A stretch of DNA of 54,840 bases, taken from contig QZKW01000067.1 in the NCBI GenBank assembly GCA_003599885.1, forward strand, positions 1 through 54,840, given 5' to 3'. Source of the stretch: Desulfobacteraceae bacterium. GTDB lineage: Bacteria; Desulfobacterota; Desulfobacteria; Desulfobacterales; Desulfosalsimonadaceae. The notes below the pieces were generated by a model, which made no database searches, was not told where the DNA came from, and worked only from the letters and a program-made list of their open reading frames with translations. The number at the start of each line of letters is the position of its first letter. Positions within the stretch are counted from its first letter, which is position 1. Positions 26,701 to 36,725 of the stretch are shown here, piece by piece. A program made the translations under genes and the position numbers.

Positions 26701-28968
26701 TATGGGGTTGTCCTGTGCGGCGCTTTCAATCAGATTGATGCCGGATATGGTTTCGGCGAGCTGGCGCTGAAATTAAATGATCGCCCCTGCGTTCAACATT
26801 TCAGGGCAAGAGTGATTTTTGCCATGGGCGGCATGATCGTTCATTGGAAGCATCACCTGAAAGATACACTGCGCCCCTATCTTCTGAATGCCTACGACAT
26901 CGGGATGGCAGCCGGTGATTATGAATTCGGGACCCTTTCGGCTTTTTTTTATTGCGCGTATTCATACTTTATGGGCACCCCGCTTTCGGACCTCTCGGAT
27001 GAAATGGCCTTATACAGCACAACCATCCGAAGGTCCAGGCAGACCACCCATTTTTATTTCAATGAAATGGTCCGGCAGGTCGTGTTAAACCTGATGGGCG
27101 CATCTGATGACCCCTGCCGGCTGGCAGGGGACGCTTATGATGAAGACCAGCGGCTGCCTGAGCATCAGAAAGCAAACGATACATCAGCCATTCATATGCT
27201 GTTTTTATACAAAATGCAGTTATGCTACCTGTTCGGCCGGTATCAGGAGGCCTTAGAATGTTCCCGGATGGTTGAAACCTGCCTGGAAGGCATGCTCGCT
27301 ACGGCTTATGTGCCGTTGTTCCATTTTTATGATTCATTGATACGGATCACGCTGCTTTCGGACGGGAAACACCCGGAGAAAAAGCGGTTTCTCAAAAAAA
27401 TTGCCGCCAACCAGAAAAAACTTAAGAAATGGGCGTTTCATTGCCCCATGAATTATGAGCATAAATTTGTGCTGGTGGAGGCAGAAAGGATGCGGCTCTC
27501 CGGTCAGACGGTGAAAGCTGCCAAATGTTATAACAAGGCCATATCTCTTGCCGAAAAACAGGGGTATATTCAGGAAGAGGCCCTGGGTAATGAACTGGCG
27601 GCCGGTTTTTGGCGGGAAACCGGAAATTCAGACATAGCGGGGGCTTATCTGAAGAAGGCGGTTTATTGTTATGACGTATGGGGAGCCAAGGCAAAGGTGG
27701 ATTTTATGAGTCAAACCCACCCGCTGCTCCTTGGGTTAACCCAGGAAAGACAGGCGTCTCTTTTTAAAAAAAAACAGGTCAGGCCTATCGTATCCACGGT
27801 TCCTATAACTTCGGATGAGGAAACGGCCGAAAGAGATAAAGGCGCGGCCCAGGCGGCTGAAGACAGGGGGAAAAATGAGTTTCTGGCCAATTTGAGCCAT
27901 GATATCCGGTCTCCGCTGAATGCGGTCATCGGATTCACTGAGCTTATCGCCGAAACCAGCCTGTCTCCGGAACAGAGTTTTTATATTGAAAAAATCAGGG
28001 AGTCTTCAACAACTTTGCTTTCCAGGATTAATGGTCTGTTTGATGGTGCAAACATCGAACCGGGAAACCAGGATCTGGAAGATGCGCCTGCATCTGAAAT
28101 CAGACCTTTGCCCGGCCTATCAACGGAATTTCCGGAAAGCATCAGGGGGATTCACGTCCTGGTGGTGGAAGACAGCGAAATCAACCGGCTCATTATCAGG
28201 AAAATGCTGGAGGATGCTCAGATTCAGGTGACATTGGTCCATAATGGCTGGCAGGCCATATCCGCCCTTGACGAATCCGTTTATGACGCGGTACTTATGG
28301 ACATTCAGATGCCGGGAATGGACGGGTATGAGACAGCACGAAGAATTCGTCACAACCCGCGCCATGAACACCTGCCGATTATCGCCTTAACTGCTTACGT
28401 CCTTGATGGCTCCCGGGAAAAATGCCTGGACGCGGGAATGAATGATGTGGTCACCAAACCCATCGACTATTCCCAACTTTTCGCTACGCTTGCCAGGTAT
28501 GTGGCCGCTGCGGGATCTTTGGGCATCGGTGAGGGCATCCCTGAAAAAAAACAGATGGAAACCGCTCCTCCTAATTTGTCCGGTGGTGATCTGTTCGGCG
28601 GGTTTGCGGGCATGGATGTGGCCGCCGGACTCAAACGGCTGGGCGGCAAACGGGAACTTTATGTCAGGGTGCTTAAGGAATTTCACAAAGAATATCATAA
28701 TGCTCCGGAATTACTGGCGAACGCTCTGAAAAAGGGTGACAGGGAGCTGATTCACCGGGTTGCCCATACCATAAAGGGACTGGCGGCGAATATCGGGGCC
28801 GCAGACCTTAAAACCATCGCGGGGAAAATTGAAACCGCATGCGCTTCTGATGGCTCGATGCCGTGCTTGTCCGATCTGGATGCGTTTAATTATCATCTCA
28901 AGGCGTTTTTTGCTGATTCAAAAAAGGTCGAAGCCTGTTTGATGGACGCGCATTCCTGTAATGACTGA
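23797..28968 (+). CDS. Giant hybrid: Ser/Thr kinase - AAA ATPase - helical region - H-box - REC - HPt
   Basis: 1723 residues. Order: protein kinase (~13-285; Lys46 in VVIKW, HRD at 136-138, DFS at 157-159); a signalling AAA ATPase (Walker A GPSGIGKSA about 338, Walker B MDDLQWAD about 468); a long helical TPR-like region (~600-1320); a histidine-kinase H-box NLSHDIRSPLNAVIGF (His about 1368); a receiver domain (Asp about 1502, Lys about 1554); an HPt domain (HTIKG, His about 1657). The head matches HstK-type kinases of cyanobacteria and myxobacteria. The HATPase_c N/G boxes expected after the H-box are absent: only ~90 residues separate it from the receiver. A shorter start at residue 11 is possible. 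Confidence 0.93.
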   Translation: MPFHPRNRQKMIFLPGYQVASPIHKGEKSIIYRGLREYDCKPVVIKWFYKPYPSLEELDRFRREYDITRMFDSQGIIKTYGFERYNHSSAIILEDFPGKSLRECLNETPFHPAQFLPLSIRIAEALEEIHGKRVIHRDIHPGNILWDKDSGQVRIIDFSVSTYVYSNPPETITPDALQGTLAYMSPEQTGRMNRPVDYHTDFYSLGVTFYHMLTGRLPFESDDPMTLVHSLMAIHPESPSRINPRIPRTLSDIIMKLMAKNAEDRYQRLSGLVWDLQTCLDKLNALGRIPVFDIGRKDIQRKFYIPQKLYGRDDENLIILSAFGRAAIGKKEKILIAGPSGIGKSALVSQVKKELNAKPGFFIYGKFDQFQRNIPYSALDQAAKGLFQQIVTGGEASISFWKEELSKTMGSNARVMTHLIPELELIIGKQPEIQEISGAEAQSRFHLAVLSFLSAFDKQKHALAICMDDLQWADEASLQLIELILNEPDLGHLLFIGTYRDNEVDASHPVTGFFNRIDQSETPTIRIFLKPLGKNEINQFLSEILLCRPEHLDEVATLCHEKTHGNPFFFIQMVQSLHENRHIFFDPYSGCWKWDADAIRLASITENVLELMVNAIHRLTGPSQNALRVAACIGARFDLKTLSLVIGQPVMETAQQLWPMLEHGLVIHETEELHNLKRFDRQTDARGGDIAFQGTNPAYEFVHDRIRQAAYEMLAEDERIRIELKIGYLLWDSFLIDESSETVFDIVTHLNAGSPGITDPEKRFVLAQLNLTAGKRAKVAAAFEPSLKYLKTGISLLPENSWTQAYPLTFDFYFEAVEAAFLSGDFAEMEILADAALNHASSVLDKAKIYSVKIQYYYAQNELMKVVEEGVTILGLMGYRFPANPTKLHILLKLVRARFALMAKISFKVNSLGDIEDPVVLTAMRIMVHLGHAAFGARPNLPPLLSFQAMLLSLKHGVAPETPVSFIFYGVVLCGAFNQIDAGYGFGELALKLNDRPCVQHFRARVIFAMGGMIVHWKHHLKDTLRPYLLNAYDIGMAAGDYEFGTLSAFFYCAYSYFMGTPLSDLSDEMALYSTTIRRSRQTTHFYFNEMVRQVVLNLMGASDDPCRLAGDAYDEDQRLPEHQKANDTSAIHMLFLYKMQLCYLFGRYQEALECSRMVETCLEGMLATAYVPLFHFYDSLIRITLLSDGKHPEKKRFLKKIAANQKKLKKWAFHCPMNYEHKFVLVEAERMRLSGQTVKAAKCYNKAISLAEKQGYIQEEALGNELAAGFWRETGNSDIAGAYLKKAVYCYDVWGAKAKVDFMSQTHPLLLGLTQERQASLFKKKQVRPIVSTVPITSDEETAERDKGAAQAAEDRGKNEFLANLSHDIRSPLNAVIGFTELIAETSLSPEQSFYIEKIRESSTTLLSRINGLFDGANIEPGNQDLEDAPASEIRPLPGLSTEFPESIRGIHVLVVEDSEINRLIIRKMLEDAQIQVTLVHNGWQAISALDESVYDAVLMDIQMPGMDGYETARRIRHNPRHEHLPIIALTAYVLDGSREKCLDAGMNDVVTKPIDYSQLFATLARYVAAAGSLGIGEGIPEKKQMETAPPNLSGGDLFGGFAGMDVAAGLKRLGGKRELYVRVLKEFHKEYHNAPELLANALKKGDRELIHRVAHTIKGLAANIGAADLKTIAGKIETACASDGSMPCLSDLDAFNYHLKAFFADSKKVEACLMDAHSCND

Positions 28969-29018
28969 CTGACTTCCTTACGCCTTCAACCGTATATTTA
29001 ACAAGGAAACCTGACCCA

Positions 29019-29510
29019 ATGAATGAAAAGACAGTCAGACAAAGCCGGGTGATCGTCTCTCAGGTGATGCTGCCCGAAGACGCCAACCCGGCAGGAAATG
29101 TTCATGGCGGCACGATTATGAAACTCATTGATAATGCCGCAGGCGTCGTGGCGGTCCGGCATTCCAGATGCAACTGTGTGACGGCTTCGGTGGATCAGAT
29201 CGATTTTCATCACCCGGCGTTTATCGGGGACCTGCTCATGATCAAGGCCAGCCTGAACCTCGTGGGGAAAACCTCAATGGAAATCGGCGCACGGGTGGAA
29301 TCGGAAAATCTCCTGACCGGTGAGACCCGGCATATCGCCTCCGCCTATCTGACCTTTGTGGCGCTGGACAGCCATTCAAAGCCATTGGCAGTGCCGGGTT
29401 TGATTTTTGAAACCGATAAAGAAAAGCAACGCAACTGCGCGGCCCAGGTCCGCCGTAAGAACCGGCTGGAAGCGAAAAATATGCATGAAACCAATTGCAG
29501 TCTTAAATGA
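29019..29510 (+). CDS. Acyl-CoA thioesterase (hotdog, YciA/BFIT type)
   Basis: 163 residues. Hotdog-fold signatures: VMLPEDANPAGNVHGGTIMKLIDNAAG, HPAFIGDLLMIKASL and HIASAYLTFVALD. The Asn-His-Gly-Gly segment after the central helix is the usual catalytic region. It hydrolyses acyl-CoA thioesters in the cytoplasm; chain preference is not readable. It is followed 12 nt later by cutA. Confidence 0.9.
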   Translation: MNEKTVRQSRVIVSQVMLPEDANPAGNVHGGTIMKLIDNAAGVVAVRHSRCNCVTASVDQIDFHHPAFIGDLLMIKASLNLVGKTSMEIGARVESENLLTGETRHIASAYLTFVALDSHSKPLAVPGLIFETDKEKQRNCAAQVRRKNRLEAKNMHETNCSLK

Positions 29511-29522
29511 AAGGGGGAGCCA

Positions 29523-29846
29523 ATGGATAACACCACCTTTGTATACATGACCATGGGAAGTAAAAAAGAGGCTCTGGCCATCGGTAACGAGCTGGTGACC
29601 AACCGTCTGGCGGCATGTGTCAATATCATCGACCAGATGAACTCCATTTACCGCTGGGACGGCGAGATCCGTTATGACAGTGAAGTGGTGATGATCGCGA
29701 AAACCCTTTCCTCAAAAGTTCCGGAGCTGATTGAAATTGTGAAAGCCAATCACAGCTACGAATGCCCCTGCATTGTCACCCTGCCGATTATTTCCGGCAA
29801 CCCGGATTTTTTGAGCTGGATCGCAAGGGAAGTAAAAGGGGAGTAG
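29523..29846 (+). CDS. cutA: CutA divalent-cation tolerance protein
   Basis: 107 residues, full length for CutA. Motifs: TTFVYMTMGSKKEALAIG, LAACVNIIDQMNSIYRWDG and EVVMIAKT, ending with YECPCIVTLPI and SWIAREV. CutA forms stable trimers and is linked to metal tolerance in E. coli; its biochemical role is still unsettled. AAAGGGGG precedes the start. Confidence 0.95.
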   Translation: MDNTTFVYMTMGSKKEALAIGNELVTNRLAACVNIIDQMNSIYRWDGEIRYDSEVVMIAKTLSSKVPELIEIVKANHSYECPCIVTLPIISGNPDFLSWIAREVKGE

Positions 29847-29876
29847 ATGATGAAGGGGTTGAGCCTGGTTCCGGTT

Positions 29877-29904
29877 GGATCATGCTTCGTGCGAAGCATG
29901 ATCC
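29877..29904. repeat. Perfect 13-base inverted repeat between convergent genes
   Basis: GGATCATGCTTCG and its exact reverse complement are separated by two bases. It lies between the ends of cutA (plus) and the RND pump (minus). No T-run follows on either strand, so it is either a rho-assisted or weak bidirectional terminator, or a copy of a dispersed palindrome. Confidence 0.75.
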
Positions 29905-29972
29905 CAAATGTCGCAATCCCTTTTGTAATCAGGTCAGTTTTTCAGAAATAAAACCCGGCGTCCGTGCCACCT

Positions 29973-32900
29973 TTACATTGTAAGCGTTTCCATGGCGTCG
30001 TGATGTTTCAAATGCCCTGCTTCCCACCGTTTGTCCAGAAAATAGAGAATCGGTACCGTCATCCGGGAGAAAAGCAGGGACGCCACTTCACCGGCCATGA
30101 GTGAGATGGCCAGTCCCTGAAAGATGGGGTCGAACAGGATCACGCTTGCCCCCACCACCACGGCGGCGGCGGTGAGCATCATGGGCCGGAACCGCACCGC
30201 GCCCGCGTCGATCACTGCCTTGTCGAGGGGCATGCCCTCGGCCATTCGCAGTTCGATAAAATCAACCAGAATAATGGAATTGCGCACCACAATGCCAGCA
30301 CCCGCGATAAACCCGATCATGCTTGTGGCGGTGAAGAACGCGCCCAGGGCCCAGTGGGCGGGCAGGATGCCGATGAGCGAAAAGGGGATGGCCGCCATGA
30401 TGACGATAGGGGTTGAAAAGGACTGGAACCAGCCCACCACCAGAATGAAAATCAGCACCAAAACCACGGCAAAGGCAATGCCCAAATCCCGGAAGACCTC
30501 ATAGGTGATGTGCCATTCGCCGTCCCATTTCATGGCGATCCGGCTGTCTGTTTCGGGGAGCCCTGCGGTGTGCTGTTCAATCTGGTACCCTTCGGGCAGC
30601 TCAATGGCCTTTATCTTTTTCCACATGTCCAGAATGGCATACACCGGACTTTCTTTTTGCCCGGCCACGTCGCCGGTGACATAGACCACAGGCATGAGAT
30701 TTTTGTGATAGATGGGCTGGTCAATGTCGATGGGAGTGACCTGGACCAGTTCCGACAGGGGCACCAGGTTGCCGTCCGCGCCCGGAATTCGCATGGCCAG
30801 GAGCCGATCGATATTGGAGCGGTCTTCAAGGGCAGGCAGAATGACGATATTGACATCTTCTTTTTCCAGGGGCTGATGCAGCAGGCCGCTTACTTTTCCG
30901 CTTAACTGCATGCGCACGGTGTCGGCAATGTGGGCCACCGGGATGCCGTGCAGGGCCGCTTTTTCCTGATCGGCTTCAATGCGGAACCGGGGCCGGGGAT
31001 CTTCCATATACCAGTCCGCATCCACCACCTCACCCGTGGATTCAAAAATTTCCAGGATGTCCTTGGCGATCTCCACCCTGCGTTCATGATCCGGGCCATA
31101 CACCTCCGCCACCAGGGTGGACAGCACCGGCGGTCCGGGCGGCACTTCCGCCACCTTGATGCGGGCCTCGTACCGGTCTGCAATAGCCTTAAGATGGGGG
31201 CGAACCCGTTTGGCGATATCGTGGCTCTGGAGGTCCCGGTCATGCTTCCCGGCAAGGTTTACCTGGATATCGGCCATGTGGGGGCTTTGCCGCAGGTAGT
31301 AGTGCCTCACCAGGCCGTTGAAATTAAACGGAGCGGCGGCTCCGGCATAGACCTGATAATCCACCACTTCGGGAACGGTTTTTAAATACGCGCCCATTTC
31401 CAGAGCGGCCGCCGATGTTTCTTCAAGGGTGGCGGATTCCGGCATGTCGATAATCACCTGGAATTCACTTTTGTTGTCAAAGGGCAGCATTTTCACATGC
31501 ACCAGACCTACGCCCACCAGAATGCAGGAACCCAGCAGGAGAACCCCCACCAGAATCAGAAAAAACCATCGCCAGAACGGCTGATGAATCAGCGGGTCCA
31601 TAACCCGGCGATACAGGCGCGTGCTCCAGTCTTCTTTTTCCCCATGCCCGGCATCGGAATCGATGGGGTGTTCGTGATTCAGGAGGTGAAGCGATGCCCA
31701 GGGGGTGATGATAAAGGCGATAAGCAGGGAGAAAATCATGGCTGCGGATGCGCCCACGGGAATCGGCCGCATATACGGCCCCATCAGCCCGCCCACGAAC
31801 GCCATGGGCAGGATGGCCGCAATCACTGTGAAGGTCGCCAGAATCGTCGGGTTGCCCACCTCGGAGACCGCTTCTAAAGTCACGGTGATCTGGGACCGCT
31901 GCCGGTTTCCCGGCAAACGCAGATGGCGGACCACATTTTCCACCACCACAATAGCGTCATCCACCAGAATGCCGATGGAGAAAATGAGCGCAAACAGGGT
32001 GATGCGGTTTAAGGTGTAGCCCAGGAGATAGAAAACCGTGAGGGTGAAGGCCAGAGTCACGGGAATGGCAATGGCCACCACCCCGGATTCACGGCGGCCT
32101 AATGTCAGCCAGATGAGGAGGGTGACGGACACAACGGCGATAAGCATGTGCAGAAGCAGCTCATTGGATTTTTCCTTGGCGGTTTCCCCGTAATGCCGTG
32201 TTACGGTCATGTGGATATTGTCCGGGATCACCCGGCCTTTGGCGTCTTCCACCCGCTTCAGGATGCGTTCGGCCACGGTGATGGCGTTGGTGCCTTTGCG
32301 CTTGGCAACCGTCAGGGTGACGGCCGGGTACGCGCCCATTGAGGATTTCCCGGCGTCTATTTTGTCCCCGGACGGCCCTGTATTGAAAAATACATAATTG
32401 TCCGGCTCCTTGGGCCCGTCGATGACAGTCGCCACGTCCCCAAGATACACGGGCCGGCCCTGATGGACGCCCACCACCACCCGCCGGACATCATCGGTGG
32501 TTTCTAAAAAATTGCCGGCCTGGACAAGAACCTGCCCTTCATTTGACGGGTAGCTGCCTGCCTGGGATTCAAGGTTCGCGCCCTGAATCATTTGAGAAAT
32601 TTTTGCGCCGTCCAGACCATAGGCAGCTATCCGTGACGGGTCCAGGCGAACTTCCAGCCGGCGCTGCTGGCCGCCGATAATCTGGGTGAGGGACGCGTTG
32701 GGTTCCCGCTTGACGATGTTTTCCACTTCCGCGGCGACCCGGCGCAGGGTATAATGGTCTGCGGAATCACTCCAGAAAGTCATGGCCAGAATCGGCACAT
32801 CGTCGATATACCGGGGCTTGACCAGGGGCGGACTGACCAAGCAGGGGATGCGGTCGTAGTTGGCCATGAGCTTGGATTGGAGCCGGGTAATGGCGTTTTC

Positions 32901-33224
32901 TTCGTTTTCACCGACATAGAAACGCACAATGGCCATGGAATAACCGGGACTGGATGTGGAATAAATATATTCAACGCCGGGAATTTCCCAGAGCAGTTTT
33001 TCCATGGGAGAGGTGACCCGCTGCTCCACTTCCTTAGCTGAGGTGCCGGGCATCTGCACAAAAATGTCCACCATCGGCACAATGATTTGCGGTTCCTCTT
33101 CCCGGGGAAGGGCGATGACCGATGCGATTCCTAGAAACACGCCTGCGATGATGACGAGCGGGGTCAGCTTTGAGCTGATGAACATCCGGGCAATATAGCC
33201 CGCAGGGCCTCCGATTTTTGTCAT
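29973..33224 (-). CDS. RND efflux transporter (HAE1/AcrB-like permease)
   Basis: 1083 residues. Twelve-helix RND layout with two large periplasmic loops: an N-terminal helix, then [11 protein letters not shown] and [13 protein letters not shown]; helix 4 with [14 protein letters not shown] (paired Asp of the proton relay); and a C-terminal [20 protein letters not shown] repeat of the same motif. It exports lipophilic compounds or metals across the envelope using proton motive force. It is the last gene of a tolC-adaptor-pump operon; its ATG overlaps the adaptor stop (ATGA). The substrate is unknown. Confidence 0.95.
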   Translation of the reverse strand: MTKIGGPAGYIARMFISSKLTPLVIIAGVFLGIASVIALPREEEPQIIVPMVDIFVQMPGTSAKEVEQRVTSPMEKLLWEIPGVEYIYSTSSPGYSMAIVRFYVGENEENAITRLQSKLMANYDRIPCLVSPPLVKPRYIDDVPILAMTFWSDSADHYTLRRVAAEVENIVKREPNASLTQIIGGQQRRLEVRLDPSRIAAYGLDGAKISQMIQGANLESQAGSYPSNEGQVLVQAGNFLETTDDVRRVVVGVHQGRPVYLGDVATVIDGPKEPDNYVFFNTGPSGDKIDAGKSSMGAYPAVTLTVAKRKGTNAITVAERILKRVEDAKGRVIPDNIHMTVTRHYGETAKEKSNELLLHMLIAVVSVTLLIWLTLGRRESGVVAIAIPVTLAFTLTVFYLLGYTLNRITLFALIFSIGILVDDAIVVVENVVRHLRLPGNRQRSQITVTLEAVSEVGNPTILATFTVIAAILPMAFVGGLMGPYMRPIPVGASAAMIFSLLIAFIITPWASLHLLNHEHPIDSDAGHGEKEDWSTRLYRRVMDPLIHQPFWRWFFLILVGVLLLGSCILVGVGLVHVKMLPFDNKSEFQVIIDMPESATLEETSAAALEMGAYLKTVPEVVDYQVYAGAAAPFNFNGLVRHYYLRQSPHMADIQVNLAGKHDRDLQSHDIAKRVRPHLKAIADRYEARIKVAEVPPGPPVLSTLVAEVYGPDHERRVEIAKDILEIFESTGEVVDADWYMEDPRPRFRIEADQEKAALHGIPVAHIADTVRMQLSGKVSGLLHQPLEKEDVNIVILPALEDRSNIDRLLAMRIPGADGNLVPLSELVQVTPIDIDQPIYHKNLMPVVYVTGDVAGQKESPVYAILDMWKKIKAIELPEGYQIEQHTAGLPETDSRIAMKWDGEWHITYEVFRDLGIAFAVVLVLIFILVVGWFQSFSTPIVIMAAIPFSLIGILPAHWALGAFFTATSMIGFIAGAGIVVRNSIILVDFIELRMAEGMPLDKAVIDAGAVRFRPMMLTAAAVVVGASVILFDPIFQGLAISLMAGEVASLLFSRMTVPILYFLDKRWEAGHLKHHDAMETLTM

Positions 33225-34435
33225 ATCCCCTCCACCTTAACGCCGTCCGAGATTTCAGCATCCGGGGCCGCTAAGCAACGATCCCCGTCCTTCAATCCGG
33301 AAACCACTTCGACCTGATCATTGAACGCTCGTCCCTGCCGGATGAGCCGGAACCGGGCAATCTGATCGTTGCCGACGATAAATACGGCTGTCAGCTGGCC
33401 TTGCTGCACCACGGCGGTTTTAGGGACCAGTATCATGCCCGCCTCTCCGACCGGGATCATGACTCTGGCGAACATCCCGGCCCGAATGCCGGGTGTCTCA
33501 GGCAGGGTGACTTTGAGCTGAAAGGAACGGGTGGACGGGTCTGCGGAAGGGTCAATGGTGGTGATGGTTCCGGTGACGGCTGGTTCAGTTTTCTGGGACG
33601 GGAAAACAACGGATACGGTATCTCCGATGGCCACATGGCCAATATGGGTTTCAGGCAGGAGCAAATGAACTTCCATCAGTCCGGTCTCTTCAATTTTAAC
33701 CAGCGGCAGACCGGGAGAAGCCATATCCCCGGCATCCGCCAGCCGCGCGGTGATGGTGCCGTCGTAGGGTGATGTCAGGGTGGTGTCCTCAAAAGCGGAT
33801 TCGGCGGACGCAACCGCAGCCTTGGCCTGGTTGGAGCGTTCCCTGGCTGCGTCCTGCATGAATTTCGCCTGGGACAGGGCGGCCTGGGCCTGACGGTATT
33901 TGGCTTCCACTTCGTCAAATTCCTGTTGGCTCACGGATTGAGTTTCGAGCAGCTTTTTGTATCGGTTATACGTTGATTCTGCCAGAGCTTTCGATGCCTG
34001 GGCCGACTGCAGTGCCGACAGGGCTGCATGTTCCCCCTGTATGGCTTCCCGCAGCCCTGCCTCGGCCTGCTGCAGGCCTGCAGATATCTGGCGGCCTTCG
34101 ATGCGCAGCAGAACCTGGTCTTTTTTGACCGTGTCACCGGCGTTTACCGTGATTTCCTTGATCTCGCCCATGACTCTGGCGGAAATGGTGGACGCGGTTT
34201 TCGGACGCACGGTTCCGGTGGCTTCATAATAGATGGGCCGGCTGGCCGATGTGATCTCATGGATCGCGGCCTTGACTGTTTTGGACGATGCATCCGGGGC
34301 GTTTTCAGATTCCGTGCCATTCCCGCAGCCCATGAGCCAAAAGACGGCCAGCATAATTATCACGGCTGTTATTAAATATTTGATGGATATCTTTATGTTC
34401 ACGTCAGCGCATCCTTTTTTATCTAAAGTTTTCAT
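33221..34435 (-). CDS. RND periplasmic adaptor (membrane fusion lipoprotein)
   Basis: 404 residues. N-terminal helix ending LMGC, a likely lipobox, so the mature protein is probably a lipid-anchored periplasmic adaptor. MFP features are visible: [19 protein letters not shown] (barrel-sandwich hybrid), a long coiled-coil hairpin (~95-185) and [20 protein letters not shown]. It bridges the pump and the outer-membrane channel. It overlaps the upstream channel gene by 17 nt and the downstream pump by 4 nt. Confidence 0.93.
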   Translation of the reverse strand: MKTLDKKGCADVNIKISIKYLITAVIIMLAVFWLMGCGNGTESENAPDASSKTVKAAIHEITSASRPIYYEATGTVRPKTASTISARVMGEIKEITVNAGDTVKKDQVLLRIEGRQISAGLQQAEAGLREAIQGEHAALSALQSAQASKALAESTYNRYKKLLETQSVSQQEFDEVEAKYRQAQAALSQAKFMQDAARERSNQAKAAVASAESAFEDTTLTSPYDGTITARLADAGDMASPGLPLVKIEETGLMEVHLLLPETHIGHVAIGDTVSVVFPSQKTEPAVTGTITTIDPSADPSTRSFQLKVTLPETPGIRAGMFARVMIPVGEAGMILVPKTAVVQQGQLTAVFIVGNDQIARFRLIRQGRAFNDQVEVVSGLKDGDRCLAAPDAEISDGVKVEGI

Positions 34436-35798
34436 CCAGTGTTCCTAACGCCAGCGCCAGATGGACCCGGGCTTTCACATGGTCCTGAAGCGAGGTGTAA
34501 TAACTTGTGTTGCAACGGTAGAGCGCCAGTTCAGCATCCAGCAGGGATACGACGTTCAGAAGCCCGGTGTCGTATCGGTTGGTGACAATGCGCAGGGTCT
34601 CATCGGCGTTTTGGACCGCCAGTTCGGAAGCGGTGATCCGCAAATCCGCACTCAAAAGATCGTAATAGGCTTTTTCCGTTTCCAGCCGGATCTGCTGAAA
34701 AAGGGCCTGTTTTTGGGATTTGGCTTCCGAAAGTTTGTTCAGCGCTTCCCTTGCCTGTCCGGTGATTCGGCCTCCTGAGAAGAGATTGACGGTGAGGTCA
34801 GCGCCGATAGTGTAATTTTCATTGGTATCATCAGTGAATTCTTCAGAATTGAATTCATACCCGCCGTTTAGATTGAGGGTCGGCCAGTGGCCGGCCCTGG
34901 CCTTGTCCATTTCGGATGCGGCTATCCGGACCTGAGCTTCCATTTGTTTGAGATCCGGGCGTCTGCTGACGGCAGTGGTGATTAATTCCGGCAGTTCCGG
35001 AAGTGGTTCCTTTATTTTGGATAATTGGGTCGTCAGCGACACATCCTGGCTGGTTGGCGCGCCCATGACGGTGTTCAGAGAGGCCCGGGCGACGGCTGCG
35101 CTGCTCCTCGCAATGGCCCGGTTTTGTTCCAGTTCCGCCAGATGAACCTTGGCCCTTAGCACGTCGCTTTTCACCACCATGCCGTTTTCAAACCGTTTCT
35201 GGATCATTTTGAGATGAGCGGTGGCGGTATCGATGGTTTGATCAATCACGATTATCTGATGACGCGCTGACAAAAGGTCCGCATAGGCTTCAACCGTCCG
35301 TGCGATGGTTTCCTGTCGCGTTCGGTCAAACGCTGCGCCTGATGCCGTTTCCCCCAAATCCGCCTGTTTCCAGCCATAGATGGTGGGGCCGTCCAGCAAG
35401 GGCCAGAGAAACCAGAATCGGGAGTTGAAATTGTCGATGGCCTCCGGGTCATTGAGCAGATTCGGGGCGAAATCACCGGCTGTCATGACGCCTTGATTCA
35501 GTTTTGTTCCCAGCACCCACATGGGGTTGGTGGTGCGCTGAAACGACTGGGTAAAATACACCTGGGGCAGCATGCCGGACCGGGCCTGGGTGAGCCGGTC
35601 GCCGGAAGCGCCGCGCCTGCTGTCCGCCGCTCTAAGCATGGGATTGGATGTGATAGAGGCGTGAATGGCTTCCTGAAGCGACAGCGATGCCGGTTGGCCG
35701 GATGGCGGCCTGGCCGGTGTTTCGGCGAAAGCGGATGATAAACCGGCCGTCAATAGGCATATGATGGGAATACATAAAAAAATTAAATTACGCCGCAT
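34419..35798 (-). CDS. TolC-family outer-membrane channel
   Basis: 459 residues. Signal peptide (FLCIPIICLLTAGLSSAFA), then two related TolC repeats: SLQEAIHASITSNPMLRAAD and, later, ELITTAVSRRPDLKQME, with long coiled-coil helices and beta-strand turns such as NGGYEFNSEEF and NLFSGGRITGQA. It forms the outer-membrane exit duct of the tripartite pump. It is the first gene of this operon; the PIN toxin gene ends about 90 nt upstream. Confidence 0.94.
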   Translation of the reverse strand: MRRNLIFLCIPIICLLTAGLSSAFAETPARPPSGQPASLSLQEAIHASITSNPMLRAADSRRGASGDRLTQARSGMLPQVYFTQSFQRTTNPMWVLGTKLNQGVMTAGDFAPNLLNDPEAIDNFNSRFWFLWPLLDGPTIYGWKQADLGETASGAAFDRTRQETIARTVEAYADLLSARHQIIVIDQTIDTATAHLKMIQKRFENGMVVKSDVLRAKVHLAELEQNRAIARSSAAVARASLNTVMGAPTSQDVSLTTQLSKIKEPLPELPELITTAVSRRPDLKQMEAQVRIAASEMDKARAGHWPTLNLNGGYEFNSEEFTDDTNENYTIGADLTVNLFSGGRITGQAREALNKLSEAKSQKQALFQQIRLETEKAYYDLLSADLRITASELAVQNADETLRIVTNRYDTGLLNVVSLLDAELALYRCNTSYYTSLQDHVKARVHLALALGTLDENFR

Positions 35799-35885
35799 GG
35801 TTATCTCCGGTAATGATGAATAAGAATAATGGAAATCAGGAACGTTTTCAAGCTGGTTAAAATGATTGTTTGACCAAACACAATT

Positions 35886-36317
35886 CTACGGGCTCTCTAA
35901 AAATGGATTAACCACAGTCAGAGATCGGATTTTCTGGTTATGCTGAAGATCTTCCGAATAGAGAATCCGGCAATCCGATTGTAACGCAGCGGCAACAATC
36001 AGGGAATCGTAAAATGAAAACCGCCATCGTTCCATTACATCCATTGCGCTTTGATAAAGACAGATGCCCGGATACTGATCGCAAAGGGGTGTGAGCACTT
36101 TATCAAAATATTTTTTACAATCATCAAAAGAGAGCGGGACGACGAATTTTCTGGTGGCGACATTGATAAATTCCTGAATCACCTGATAGCTGATGCATCC
36201 CTTGCGATTCATAAGGGCGTTTCGGATGATGGCATGGGACTTTTGCTGCTTTTCAGGATTTTCGGAATTAAATGAATAGACGAATATATTGGTGTCAATA
36301 AAGAATTTATCTTTCAT
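35886..36317 (-). CDS. PIN-domain toxin (VapC-like ribonuclease)
   Basis: 143 residues from the ATG at 36317. PIN-fold acidic residues are visible: FFIDTNIFVYSF (Asp), VIQEFINVATR (Glu) and the C-terminal FYDSLIVAAAL with SEDLQ. Such proteins are Mg2+-dependent endoribonucleases. The ATG overlaps the antitoxin stop by 11 nt (ATGAAAGATAA), typical coupling in toxin-antitoxin operons; a longer start at 36383 would lie inside the antitoxin and is unlikely. Confidence 0.92.
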   Translation of the reverse strand: MKDKFFIDTNIFVYSFNSENPEKQQKSHAIIRNALMNRKGCISYQVIQEFINVATRKFVVPLSFDDCKKYFDKVLTPLCDQYPGICLYQSAMDVMERWRFSFYDSLIVAAALQSDCRILYSEDLQHNQKIRSLTVVNPFLESP

Positions 36318-36528
36318 TGAATTCATCCCTTGAAAACCCTCGCGTTGATCTGGCGTAGCTGAGCGACTGGATAAAATTATCATAATCCAATGGGGTGGTG
36401 CTGGAATTCACGTATTGTTGCAACCATTGTCTGAAGCTGATATTGAGCGATGTGTTTTCTTTTTGCGCCCGCTCCCTTGCCTTTTGGATGAGTTCTTCAT
36501 CAGCGCTCAGGGTGATGTTTTTTAACAT
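36307..36528 (-). CDS. Antitoxin partner of the PIN toxin
   Basis: 73 residues from the ATG at 36528 (AAGGAG upstream). The N-terminus LKNITLSADEELIQKARERA is a ribbon-helix-helix-type DNA-binding segment; the acidic C-terminal tail (DYDNFIQSLSYARSTRGFS) should wrap the toxin. It probably represses its own promoter together with the toxin through the palindrome just upstream. Confidence 0.88.
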   Translation of the reverse strand: MLKNITLSADEELIQKARERAQKENTSLNISFRQWLQQYVNSSTTPLDYDNFIQSLSYARSTRGFSRDEFNER

Positions 36529-36548
36529 GGCAGTCTCCTTATGTAAAT

Positions 36549-36602
36549 CTTGCACACTATAATAGTGTACAAGATTGTAATCGGATCATCGTGGGTTGTC
36601 AA
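36549..36602 (-). promoter_or_regulatory. Promoter and palindromic operator of the PIN toxin-antitoxin operon
   Basis: On the minus strand TTGACA (36602-36597) and TACAAT (36579-36574) are 17 bases apart, a near-consensus sigma-70 promoter. Directly downstream at 36573-36549 lies the near-perfect palindrome with half-site CTTGtACACTAT, covering the expected transcription start. It is the natural site for autorepression by the antitoxin complex. Confidence 0.85.
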
Positions 36603-36725
36603 TTGATAAAAAGGAACGGATGCCTGTTTGACAGAATCGGCAGTTTTATGTAAGTCTGGAATCCGTGAAAAACCAATATATAGGCCAGTTGAATGAAAGT
36701 TAATGATGTAATAAAGGATTAAATA

